Source: Ceratopteris richardii (Eukaryota > Streptophyta > Polypodiopsida > Polypodiales > Pteridaceae). From it: DNA of 64,000 nucleotides. Below, in pieces: positions 53,743-64,000 of the stretch. A program made the translations under genes and the position numbers. Location: positions 199,221,760 to 199,285,759 of the forward strand of contig CM035414.1 of assembly GCA_020310875.1 (NCBI GenBank), written 5' to 3'. The first letter of the stretch is position 1, and the number at the start of each line of letters is the position of its first letter. Below the pieces are notes generated by a model. The model was not told where the DNA came from, ran no database searches, and saw only the letters and a list, made by a program, of their open reading frames with translations.

Positions 53743-54887
53743 AAGACCAAGGTCCAGAAGATGAAGATTGTGAGGTTCAGGAGAAATGGATTGGGCCCCA
53801 CAAAGACGAAGGGAAATATGGCTCTCCGGGAAACAGATAAGATGGCTACAGCAGAAGCATGATGGAGATGACCCATGATGCTGACACAATGACTTTTGGA
53901 GCTCAGAGGAATGCTATTTGAAGCTTCACATGATTCAACCACTACATGAACACTAGGACTAGATGAAAAACAACACAAAATGAGAATCTCGGATGGCGGA
54001 TGAAAAGGTAAAAGGTAATTGTTAAAAGTAAAAGTGGAATTGCCAGCAACCATTCACGACGACTACCTATTTTTGTGGATCTAATTCAAACCAAGTGGAA
54101 TATTTGACCTACCCCCCAATTTTGGGTGGTTAACCAGTGCATGATCAATGGACGTGAAGATTCGGCAAGGCCCTCTTGGCCTATTGAGGCCTATAAAATC
54201 AAGAGATTTGTGCTCATTTGGGGTACACTGAGAGTACACTGTACACATTTTTTTTGGTACATTTTTCTGGAGTCACTTTGCCGGGTATATACGTGCAGAA
54301 GACATCTCTTGCACTTGATGGTTTCAAGTCTACTGTGGAAGCTACTCTGTCGTGTATACAGAGGGTAGGCTTCACAGTGAAGGGCTATGAGCACTATAAT
54401 GTAAGAGAGTAGTTTGGGGTTATTTTTTCTGTGAGTCAGTGTTATTGATTAGGTTCTATCCTCTTGAGGAATTCTTTGTATTGTTCTGAGTTGCTCTGCA
54501 TATCATTGGCCTTATGTGGATGAGAAGAATCTGATGTACTGGAGTGAATTACTTTTAAGGTGGCTTGTTAGCCCTAAGCTTGTGGCTTGTTAGACCTAAG
54601 TTTACACTTGTGAGCATCATTCATCATTTGCCCAACTTTGTAATCATCTGATTGGAATCAGGCAGAGTACGGTCTTCCTTGGTTATTTGGTTGTCCATAT
54701 TTTCTGAAGCATTTACCATTCTGTACAATTCTTGTTGTCGGCCTGCTCACAAAAATGTTAAAGGGTATACTTCCCTAAAGAGAACCCCCCTTGAGTAGGT
54801 GACGTACTGGACGTGTTTAATCTTCATTTTGTTTAATCTTCATTCTCTACCTTGGTTAAAAGCAGATACCCCAGTACCTCCTCTACA

Positions 54888-54910
54888 GTTTGGCACGCCC
54901 GGTGGGACCT
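54888..54910 (+). other. Gypsy primer binding site region (52-63 kb element)
   Basis: Directly after the LTR comes GTTTGGCACGCCCGGTGGGA. TGGCACGCCCGGTGGGA would be the primer site; I do not assign the tRNA. Confidence 0.7.
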
Positions 54911-55010
54911 TGCATTTTTGTGGGAGGTATCTAGTGTGCACTATATAATTGTCATTGCATTAATTTCTTGATTTTTGCATTCTGCGAGTGGGTACATGAC
55001 CCACACTTGA

Positions 55011-56760
55011 GTAGACAGAGAGCCCCTTCGTGTACAAAAGAGCCTCAAGAAGCCAGCTCTACCTTCGGCTAGTACCCCTCTACCCTTAAATTTGTCCATC
55101 GATTTGACTTCAACCCCGCTTTCAAAAGAGAAACTGAGGAAGACGTTGGATTTTTCCTCTGATACTTCAGAAGAAGCACCAGTGCCCATGGAGGAACTTT
55201 CTCATTTACTCTCTAGGTTGAACATCAAGTTCCCTACATTCAAGGGATTGGCTTATGAGGATGCGGACGACCACGTGAGGAGATTCATCTCATTATGCCG
55301 CGGACGAGGATTGCAGAACCGAGAGGATGCAATGTTGGTACTCTTCCCATCTACATTGGAAGGCCTCGCAGACAAATGGTATAGTCAATATGCAGATGGA
55401 CACTTCGCTACATGGGAGGCACTGAAGACGGCATTCTCGTAGACATTCCGACCAAGCAACTCCTCTGAAAGAGCTCTAGATCAGCTGGAGAACCTAAAAT
55501 TGAGATCAGGTGAATCCTTCCACGAACTTCACACTAGAACAAAAGCACTTGTTTCACGTCTGCCACATGCTCCAGGTGATTTCTTAGTAAAAAAATGGAT
55601 AGAGAAAGCTCTGCCCAAGTCATCTCAGCAGAAGCTTCGTGAATCTCTGAGATTGGATGCAACACTTGATGATTTTGTTGCAACTGCATCGCACATTGAG
55701 GAGGCTAGAGTACATTTTGAAGGGGAGGCCCAACCAAATTATGCATCAGACTTGGATCCCATCGAGCAACTCAGGAAGGAGTTGGAAGCCTTAAGAATGC
55801 AGCGAAGTCGCCAAGAAGAGATGGTTGTGTCGCTACCCCCGCCCCACACTGTTGATGAAGTAGCTCAACTTCGTCGTGAGCTCGAAGATTTGCGAACCAC
55901 ACAGGACATACAAAGACAGGTTTGGTGTACAATATGTAGCAATAGTGGACATTCCAATGTTAATTGTCCTAACAAGGTCAGTTGTCAATTCTGTGGCAAA
56001 GAAGGTCATGAAGCTAGAGAGTGCTACTACCTCAAAGGAGCACAACAACGAGGTAACCATCAAGCCTTGGATTCATATAATGCTAGTACTTCACATACAG
56101 CTAATAGAGAAGAGAATCGGCCTGCGAAGCCTAGATACAATAGACCTTTGATGTGCTACCGTTGTGGTGAGTACGGCCACATGCAGAATAGGTGTTCTCT
56201 TCTAGAAGATGCACCTCCTTGTCAACATTGTCCGGAGGCAAAGGATCATTATACCAGAGATTGCCCAAGAGGTCGTCCTACTCCAATCCACATGATTTCA
56301 GTCTCTCCAAAAGAAGAAGGTATGACCACTCAATCTTATGCTGTTTCATCTTCATCCATGCCAATGATGACTAGAGCCAGGCAAGCAGCAGTAGCCCATA
56401 AGGAGGAACAACAAGGACCCAAAGATAGAGATGCAGAAAAGAGGGTGGGATGGAAGGACCAAGAAGACATGGAAGAGGCTTATGAGAGGGTGACCAATTT
56501 GCTAAAAGATCGACCAACAAGTACTCCTGAAGACACGCAAGAAGTGAACATTGAGGAAATCTTGAAAGGTACTCACCATAAGATTAGTCTGTACCAACTC
56601 ATAAGGATGGATTCTAAAGTAAGAAGTGATCTACTGAAAATTATACATTCTGCATGCTTGTGCCCACCTCCTAGCATAGATGGTTTTATGGTGGACTTTC
56701 CTCCTGCACCCCTGGCTGATTATCAAAGCTCAAGATTATCTGTTTTTATCAAAGATGAAG
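55011..56760 (+). pseudogene. Gypsy gag with four zinc knuckles
   Basis: The frame is open from 55011; its first ATG is at 55188 (MEELSHLLSRLNIKFPTFKG). The capsid domain reads HVRRFISLCRGRGLQNREDA, LFPSTLEGLADKWYSQYADG and TWEALKTAFS, then TAG at 55440-55442, then the same frame continues FRPSNSSERALDQLENLKL and GESFHELHTRTKALVSRLPH. After an IEQLRKELEALRMQ coiled-coil-like stretch come four CCHC units between 55926 and 56265: CTICSNSGHSNVNC, CQFCGKEGHEAREC, CYRCGEYGHMQNRC and CQHCPEAKDHYTRDC (the last with one extra residue). One or two knuckles are usual in Ty3 gag. The frame runs on into pol without interruption. Confidence 0.9.
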
Positions 56761-58763
56761 CTCTCACAGGTGTTATTATAGATGGAGGTTCCGGCATCAA
56801 TTTGATGCCTGATTTCACTATGAAAAAACTAAGGCTGAATCCCACAAAACCGGCACCCTTCACAGTCACATTAGCATATCAACGTCGGGTTGCACCACTG
56901 GGCATTGTCGAAAAGGTACTTATGATAGTGCAGGGTTGTCATTTTGTTCTAGACTTTGTTGTTATAGCCCTGCCACTGGAGACCTCATACCCTCTACTCT
57001 TAGGAAGGCCTTGGTTAAGGCAAGCAAAGGCTCTACAGGATTGGGGAAAAAACAAGTTATGGATTTCCACATGTACTAACAATCATTTACAGTTACATTT
57101 GGAGGAAGGATCAGACATTAACAAGGCTACTGGGTATGCAATAGAAACTCAGGTAATGCCTTCAGAAGATGATGCCCTATTAAGTTGGATGATGGGAAGT
57201 GCAGAATGCTGCACAGTGGAGATATGTGAGGTAAATGAAGATTTTGCAGAAGCAACACAAGGAGGACGGGAAGAGGGAAAAACTGATGTTCTTCACTTGA
57301 ACAAAATAGAAAAAAGTACGCAAGGAAGTCAAGCTTATCTTTTACAGGCACCTCCTGAAGGACAGAAATCTCTAATTGAATCAAATAATCAAAATTCAAC
57401 ACTAAGCGCCACTAAGATGGTATGTAAGGAAAAGGCAGGTAAACATGAGGAATCAGATGATTTTATGCTTGCAGGACCAGAAAGTGACAAAGTTGTGCCT
57501 GCATCCGAGGAAGCTAAGTGTGACCTTCAAGAACTTCCATTCTCAAATATACCTTTAGGATGGATCAAGGAACAGATTGTGGATCATAAATTGAACTCTG
57601 CTCCTGCATACAATGGAGATGAATTTTCAAGTGAGTCCAATTCTGAAAAGTTTGTTCAAGAAGTAAATCTTGGTGATGAAGAGAATCCTCAGATAGTTCA
57701 CTTGGCTGCTTGGTTATGGCACTATCCCTCTTTATTGCAGAAGGTAACCTCCCTACTTTTTGCCTATAAAAATGTCTTTGCATGGTCCTATAAAGACTTA
57801 ACAGGGATACCAGAGGAGCTTGGATTACACCGAATACCCTTAGTGGAAGGAGCTTCACCTGCAAGAAGTAGGCCTTACCGACTTAATCCAAAGTATGCAG
57901 AAGCAGTAAAGCTAGAAATAACAAAACTGGAAGAGGCAGGCATTATTGTTCCTGTAGAACACTCACGGTGGCTTTCTTCCATGGTCATTGTACCAAAGAA
58001 AAACGGCAAAATAAGAGTATGCGTTGATTTTCGTGCCTTGAATAAGGTCACTATTCAAGATGGCTTTCCTCAGCCATTCACAGAGCAGGTGCTTGAAGAA
58101 GTAGTTGGACACTCTCTATACAGTTTTCTTGATGGGTTTAGTGGCTACAATCAGATAGCCATTCATCCTGAAGATAGAGACAAGACGGCTTTTGTTACTC
58201 CATGGGGCACATATGTTTATACTCGTATGGCCTTTGGCTTGAAGAATGCACCAGCATCTTTTAATAGAGCAATGTATCTGATACTAGGGAAGTGGTTAAC
58301 CTCATTTCTGCGCATTTTTATGGATGATTTTTCAGTATTTTCAGGAACAGACAAGAGGGCAATAGTTCAAGATTTCAATAATCATTTGGATAATCTAAAG
58401 GAAATCTTTGAGCAGTGCCTCAAAACAGGGTTGAAGTTAAATCCTGCTAAATGTCATCTTTTGGTCACTAAAGGCACTCTCCTAGGCCACATAGTATCAG
58501 TCGAAGGGATAACTGTTGATCCGGCAAAGATCACTGCTATCCTTTCCATGCCAATTCCACAAAGCCCAAAGGAAGTGCAAAGTTTCTTGGGCCATGCAGG
58601 GTATCACAGAAGATTCATTAGGATGTATTCGGAAATTGCTAAGCCCTTGTCAAGGCTTACCAGTAAAAAAATCCCTTTCTCATGGAGTGTTAGAGCTGAC
58701 AAAGCATTTTGTGAACTAAAGTTGAGGCTATGTATTGCTCCACTTTTAAGTGTTCCTAATTGA
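56761..58763 (+). pseudogene. Gypsy protease and reverse transcriptase
   Basis: Protease has VIIDGGSGINLMPDF at 56772 on (DGGSG in place of DSGAS) and YPLLLGRPWLRQAKA. A 200-residue acidic linker with no known domain follows. Reverse transcriptase reads FAYKNVFAWSYKDLTGIP, HRIPLVEGASPARSRPYRLN, GIIVPVEHSRWLSSMVIVPK, RVCVDFRALNKVTIQDGF, YSFLDGFSGYNQIAIHPEDR, RMAFGLKNAPASFNRAMY and FMDD at 58317-58328. KCHLLVTKGTLLGHIVSVEG and VQSFLGHAGYHRRFI follow, and the frame stops at a TGA at 58761-58763. Catalytic Asp residues are all present. The same frame continues into RNase H. Confidence 0.93.
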
Positions 58764-60431
58764 TCATTGGAATTTCATGTGCATACAGATGCTAGTCTTC
58801 ATGCTGTTGGTGCAGTTCTAGCTCAATCGTCATCTCACAAAGTGGATAGACCTATCTCTTATGCAAGCAGATTACTCAACCAAGCTGAAAGAAATTACAG
58901 TACAACGGAAAGAGAAGGTTTGGCTATTGTATTTGCCCTTCAGAAGTTTCGACATTATCTCCTTGGTGTACATTTCATTGTTATTTCTGATCATCAGCCC
59001 TTGAAGTATTTGATAAACAAGCCTAGAGTAGCTCGAAGGATTTGGAGATGGTTACTCCTATTTCAGGAATTTAATTTTGATATTCACATTAAGCCAGGAA
59101 AAGAGCACTACATGGCAGATCAAGTGTCCAGGACGGCAATGAGCGAAAAGGCAATAGGTATTAATGATGAATTGATGGATAGCAATCTTTTTCTAGTGAC
59201 AATTCGAACTGGTTGGTATGATGAAATTCTCCATGTTCTGACTACTGGAAAGATCCCAGATCACTTGACACCTGTAGAAAAGAGAAGATTGCTCCTGAAA
59301 ACCAAAACATATTCTCTTATAAATGGAAATTTATATAAATACTGTCAAGATGATATATTGAGAAGGTGTGTCTATCCAGAGGAGGTAAATCTTCTGCTAG
59401 AGGCTGCACACAATGAAGGACATCTAAAGGGGGAAGAATTGGCTCATAGAATCATCCACAAAGGATTATGGTGGCCCCATATCTTCAAGGATGCAATCAA
59501 GTTTTCTAAAGAATGCCACATCTGCCAGAGGTGTGCTCCCGCGCCAACCAGATTGAATTTCCAACCATTGGTCATATCTACAGGATGGCTCCCATTTGAA
59601 CGATGGGGTCTTGATTTCATAGGGCCAATTAGCTCGATTGGGCAACCTGGAGGTAAAAAGTATATTTTGATGGCTACATGCTATGCCACTAAATGGATAG
59701 AGGCTAAAGCTACTGTGGACTGCACGGCTTTAACAGTAGCTAAATCTATGTATAAACATATTTTCTCAAGATTTGGTTGCCCACTGGAAATTACTAGTGA
59801 TAGGGGCACACATTTTTTAAATCAATTGCTCCAATTTATATTTGACAGGTACAAAATCTTCCATAAAAAATCTTGTGCCTACTACCCCAGGGCAAATGGC
59901 CAAGCAAAGAGTTCCAATAAGATTTTGATTGGATTGCTTAGCAAATTATCTTTCGATCATCAAAGCTCTTGGCCGCTAGCACTGATTGGTGCAATTTGGG
60001 CTTTCAGAACCACGAAGAGGGGAACCACAGGCGAGACTCCATTTCGGTTAGTATATGGGAAAGAGGCATTGGCACCATTTGAGTTTATTATCAGAAAGGA
60101 AATAGGAATCAAAACCATTGGCATACAACCCCCCATTCAGAGATTGGTGGCATTAGAAGAGTACAGAGAAGGTGCAATGCAGAAACTTCTGGCGACACAA
60201 GAAGAGCGCAAGAAATTACATGACAGGTATCTGAGATCGAATGAAGTTCAAGAAGGGTCCATGGTTTTAGTGCATCAAATACCACCAATTCAAACTAAAT
60301 TGGCACCCAAATGGGCAGGACCATATAAGGTTATCAAGGTGTTACCACATGGCGCAGTACATTTGGAAGATCTACAGGGTAAAAGAATTCCCCTCGTCAA
60401 CATCTCCAGGGTAAAGAAGTATCGGAACTAG
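58764..60431 (+). pseudogene. Gypsy RNase H and integrase
   Basis: RNase H reads HVHTDASLHAVGAVLAQ, YSTTEREGLAIVFALQKFRH, ISDHQPLKYL and HYMADQVSR. Integrase has a zinc-binding domain (HNEGHLKGEELAHRIIHKGL to CHICQRC), RWGLDFIGPI with the first Asp and ITSDRGTHFLN with the second. It then has ANGQAKSSNK, where AAG (59907-59909) puts Lys at the third catalytic position that is Glu in the family. The C-terminal domain is VHQIPPIQTKLAPKWAGPYK to PLVNISRVKKY. It ends at 60431 without a chromodomain. A G-to-A change in a GAG codon would explain the Lys. Integration would fail even if the two stops were absent. Confidence 0.93.
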
Positions 60432-60560
60432 GACAAAGTGGAAGCATTTTATCCCTTGTACATACCATGTTCTTTTCAGTAATTGCAGTTAAATCTCATT
60501 AAAATAAGCATATAAAGGAGTTATTGCACTGGGACGGTGCAAATTCTTGATGTGGGGGTC
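60432..60560 (+). other. Gypsy 3' untranslated region and polypurine tract
   Basis: A 120-bp spacer, ending GATGTGGGGGTC immediately before the 3' LTR. The G-rich run is the plus-strand primer. Confidence 0.8.
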
Positions 60561-63209
60561 TGTAGAGGTCGGAAACTCTCAGATGCCTTGGGATGAAGCC
60601 TTAGGAAGTGTGCAAGTGCTCTGACACGGATATATCTGAGTTCTGAGCAGTCGTTGCTGTCATCTTTTCTTGGCTTCTTGGGTTGTTCGATACCTATCAC
60701 TCTTTCTTTTCCCTTTCTCTCTCTTTTTCTCACTCTCCCTCTTTCCCTCTCTTCTCTCTCCCTCCTTCTCTTCCCCACCTCTCTCTTCTCTTCCGATTTC
60801 CCTCTCTCTCTCTATTTTCCTCTCTTTCCCGTTCCCTCTCTCTCCCTCTCACGGCCTACCCCCTCACTTCCTCTTCCTCTCCCTCTCGCTCTCTCCCCGC
60901 CCTCTCTTTTCTTTCTCTCTCTATCTCTCTCTCGGTTTCCTCTTTCTCTCCCTCTCTTTCTCTTTCTCCCTCTCTATTTTTCTCTCTTCCCCTCTCTTCC
61001 CCTCTCTCTATCTCTCTACCTCTCACGCCCCGCCCCGAAGCCCACCCCCTCCGCGCTCCTCCCCTCCGCCCTCAACCACCCCCACGACCCCTCCGCCACC
61101 ACTCCTCGCCACCCCCCTTCTCACCTTCCCCGCAGCCCGCCTCACCCTCCCCGCGGCCCTCCACAATCCTCACCCCCGCCCCCTATCTCTCTCTATCTCT
61201 CTACCTCTCACACCCCCACCCTGCCCCCTCCTCATTCCGCCACCCGCCTTCCCCCGCCACCCGCTGCCACCCCCTCCGCCCTCCGCCGGTCCGCCCACCT
61301 CCGCCCCCCCCTTTCTCTCCCCTCTACACCCTCCACTCCACCCTCCCCGCCTCCGCCTTCCTCCCGCCTTCGCCTCCACCTACACATCCACCCCGCCTCC
61401 GCCTCCGCCACCCGCTGCCGCCCCTCCGCCGGTCCGCCCACCTCCGCCCCCTTTTCTCTCCCCTCCACACCCTCCACTCCACCCTCCCCGCCTCCGCCTT
61501 CCTCCCCCGCCTCCGCCTCCGCCCCCTGACCCCTCCACTCCACCCTCCCCGCCTCCGCCTTCCTCCCCTGCCTCCGCCTCCGCCCCCTCACCCCTCCGCT
61601 CCGCCTCCGCACTCCGCCGGTCCGCCCACCTCCGCCCCCGCTCTCTCTTCCCCTCTCCCTTCTCTCTCCTCCCCCGCCCGCTGGCTTCCACCACCCACCC
61701 AACCCCTCCGCCTCCGCCTCCGCCCCCTCACCCCTCCGCTTCCACACCTCACCTGCACCTCCCCTCACATCTCCCCTCACACCTCACAATCCACCCGTCG
61801 CACCCCCTCACTCTCTATCTCCCACACATGCGCACATACATATACAACCACACACATGCACTCACACACACACATTTCCACACACACCGGCGTACACACA
61901 TACCCACACACACAAGGCATACACACTCACATGCACGCACATAAACACTCACACACATATAAGCACACACTCACACTCACACACACAAACACATACATAC
62001 AATCACACACCTCCACACACACACATGCACATCCATACATACACACACACATCCTCACAACACACACACACAAGACCAAGGTCCAGAAGATGAAGATTGT
62101 GAGGTTCAAGAGAAATGGATTGGGCCCCACAAAGACGAAGGGAAATATGGCTCTCTGGGAAACAGATAAGATGGCTACAGCAGAAGCATGATGGAGATGA
62201 CCCATGATGCTCACACAATGACTTTTGGAGCTCAGAGGAATGCTATTTGAAGCTTCACATGATTCAACCACTACATGAACACTAGGACTGGATGAAAAAC
62301 AACACAAAATGAGAATCTCGGATGGCGGATGAAAAGGTAAAAGGTAATTGTTAAAAGTAAAAGTGGAATTGCCAGCAACCATTCACGACGACTACCTATT
62401 TTTGTGGATCTAATTCAAACCAAGTGGAATATTTGACCTACCCCCCAATTTTGGGTGGTTAACCAGCGCGTGATTAGTGGACGTGAAGATTCGGCAAGGC
62501 CCTCTTGGCCTATTGAGGCTAATCAAGGGATTTGATCTCATTTGGGGTACACTAAGAGTACACTGTACACATTTTTTTGGTACATTTTTCTGGAGTCCCT
62601 TTGCCGGGTATATACGTGCAGAAGACATCTCTTGCACTTGGTGGTTTCAAGTCTACTGTGGAAGCTACTCTGTCGTGTATACAGAGGGTAGGCTTCACAG
62701 TGAAGGGCTATGAGCACTATAATGTAAGAGAGTAGTTTGGGGTTATTTTTTCTGTGAGTCAGTGTTATTGATTAGGTTCTATCCTCTTGAGGAATTCTTT
62801 GTATTGTTCTGAGTTGCTCTGCATATCATTGGCCTTATGTGGATGAGAAGAATCTGATGTACTGGAGTGAATTACTTTTATGGTGGCTTGTTAGCCCTAA
62901 GCTTGTGGCTTGTTAGACCTAATTTTACACTTGTGAGCATCATTCATCATTTGCCCAACTTTGTAATCATCTGATTGGAATCAGGCAGAGTACGGTCTTC
63001 CTTGGTTATTTGGTTGTCCATATTTTCTGAAGCATTTACCATTCTGTACAATTCTTGTTGTCGGCCTGCTCACAAAAATGTTAAAGGGTATACTTCCCTA
63101 AAGAGAACCCCCCTTGAGTAGGTGACGTACTGGACGTGTTTAATCTTCATTTTGTTTAATCTTCATTCTCTACATTGGCTAAAGCAGATACCCCAGTACC
63201 TCCTCTACA
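60561..63209 (+). repeat. Gypsy 3' LTR (52-63 kb element)
   Basis: 2649 bp, with the same tract order as the 5' LTR: polypyrimidine at about 60690-61030, C-rich at 61031-61805, CA-rich at 61826-62072, unique from 62073 on. Size differences to the 5' LTR lie mainly in the C-rich repeats (near 61385-61440) and small indels such as near 62515. Confidence 0.93.
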
Positions 63210-63214
63210 CATAG

Positions 63215-63414
63215 TTATGATCTCGGGTTGTGGGATCGCTTATATCATCTCTAGTTGAGTTATCCATACCTATCAGTTTTGAGGTGTGGGACTTTTTGTA
63301 TTAGCTACATAATCTTGTATTATTTCCCCTCCATGGATGATCTTGTAATGAGATGTATATTTTCAAAATCTTGTCTAGTCTAGACAGAGGGCACAATCTA
63401 GTGCTCCCGTGAGA
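63215..63414 (+). repeat. LTR of the older Ty3 element, second copy, right piece
   Basis: TTATGATCTCGGGTTGTGGG to CCGTGAGA. With 51769-52203 it makes a 635-bp LTR, the same length as 49098-49732. Confidence 0.88.
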
Positions 63415-64000
63415 TTTTGGCAAGACTATCCATATCAAGTCCATTTCAAGAACGATGGACTAGATATCCATACTCGAAAATATTGAATTTAGTTTGAATG
63501 ATGTATATCAGAAACTTGAAGATTTGGAAAGGATCCTACAACAAGGTGATTAGTCTGTTGTAGATTTTGCATCAAACTTTAGAAATTTATTTGAAGGAAA
63601 CACATATCAAGAAGACTATCTAGTTAATTAATTAAAACGTTGTCTCCAAGATGAACTAAAGGATATTTTACTCTCTTTATCTCATGTAAATACTTCAGAT
63701 GCAGCTATCGAGCAAGCAACTCAATGTGGGAATCAAGTATTCAATGACAACCAAGTTCAAGATAATGTGTTGAGGGAGAAAGATGATCTTGCCCAAGTTT
63801 ATCAACCATTGATCCTTGAGGATAGATGAAGTGCAAACATTGATGTGAAAAACATACTTGACGATGTGAAGGAATACATATTAGCCATGCCCAAGGTAAA
63901 CACTTTGAACGAATGCATGAATCAAGCAATTGAGTGTGAAAATGGGTAGTTTAAGAGAAAGAAAGAGAGGAAGATTTGTTTTCAAGATCAGGAATACAGT
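63415..64000 (+). pseudogene. Ty3 gag remnant, second copy, cut by the window end
   Basis: Near-identical to 49733-50318 (KDILLSLSHVNTSDAAIEQA and following). It has the same stops and runs out of the window before the zinc knuckle. Confidence 0.7.

Larger units (their letters stand above)
52204..54887 (+). repeat. Gypsy 5' LTR (52-63 kb element)
   Basis: 2684 bp. It is built of a short unique start, a polypyrimidine tract, a CCTCCG/CCGCC-rich tract, a CA tract and about 1.1 kb of unique sequence. The first dinucleotide is TC, not TG as in the 3' LTR. It carries more CCTCCGCCTCCG units than the 3' LTR around 53010-53090. Confidence 0.93.
52204..63209 (+). mobile_element. Young Ty3/gypsy LTR retrotransposon with 2.65-kb compound LTRs
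   Basis: LTRs at 52204-54887 and 60561-63209 start TCTAGAGGTCGG and TGTAGAGGTCGG and end CCTCCTCTACA. CATAG flanks both sides (52199-52203, 63210-63214), an exact 5-bp target duplication, and the flanks rejoin into a continuous LTR identical in structure to 49098-49732. A single long gag-pol frame lies between, broken by only two stops. The two LTRs look highly similar, so this is the youngest gypsy insertion in the window. No chromodomain. The RT has FMDD, and the protease has the GGSG type of active site seen in the non-chromovirus branch. Confidence 0.95.

Noticed and set aside
52297-53840. Three overlapping open frames of 440-504 codons (Pro/Ser/His-rich) in the 5' LTR and the same in the 3' LTR at 60654-62191
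   Set aside because: They lie in pyrimidine-rich and CA repeats, which cannot form stop codons. All three frames are open at once and composition follows the repeat, so they are not genes.

Overview
The window is intergenic DNA of a land-plant nuclear genome that is almost entirely transposable elements. I see no intact single-copy host gene. The element types (CACTA with a TNP2/DUF4216 transposase, Ty1/copia, Ty3/gypsy with and without a chromodomain, an L1-type LINE, a tRNA-derived SINE), the plant-type NC/LRAT-domain pseudogenes and the TTTAGGG-like motifs all say plant. The depth of nesting and long LTRs suggest a very large genome. Copia motifs such as HIEVHYHYVREKV fit a gymnosperm or fern better than a typical angiosperm, but this is a weak inference.

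Layout. 1-7.2 kb holds a copia fragment, a pseudogene of an NC-domain (LRAT-like) protein at 1389-2000, the truncated right end of a CACTA element, a gag-like fragment on the minus strand, a 5'-truncated L1 LINE ending in poly-A at 6736, and a TA microsatellite. 7236-22201 is a full-length CACTA transposon with matching termini and a GTT target duplication. It has a large repeat-filled intron, a degraded TNP2-type transposase and a second gene that is split by a copia element (14383-20933). 22.2-27.1 kb holds a second NC-domain pseudogene (minus strand), another CACTA right end with a clean terminus at 24256, and a copia remnant interrupted by a SINE with a 14-bp target duplication.

27099-45422 is a nested set. 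The outer element is an internally deleted chromovirus on the minus strand, of which only LTRs, a gag piece and a chromodomain piece remain. A 11.8-kb gypsy element (27291-39093) lies inside one of its LTRs and a 4.4-kb copia element (40687-45045, exact AGAAC target duplication) inside the other.

45.4-64 kb is an older Ty3 array with tandemly duplicated pol tails, LTRs and gag pieces. One of its LTRs was split by a young 11-kb gypsy element (52204-63209, exact CATAG duplication). That element's gag-pol frame is nearly open and its 2.65-kb LTRs carry polypyrimidine, CCTCCG-rich and CA-rich tracts.

The genes form no pathway: each coding block serves or once served mobility of its own element. 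Every complete-looking element carries at least one disabling lesion (stop, frameshift, catalytic substitution or deletion). The most interesting material is the repeated association of NC-domain fragments with CACTA right ends that share almost the same breakpoint, the repeat landscape inside the CACTA intron, the compound LTRs of the 52-63 kb element, and the datable nesting order. Identities and ages were judged by eye, not computed.
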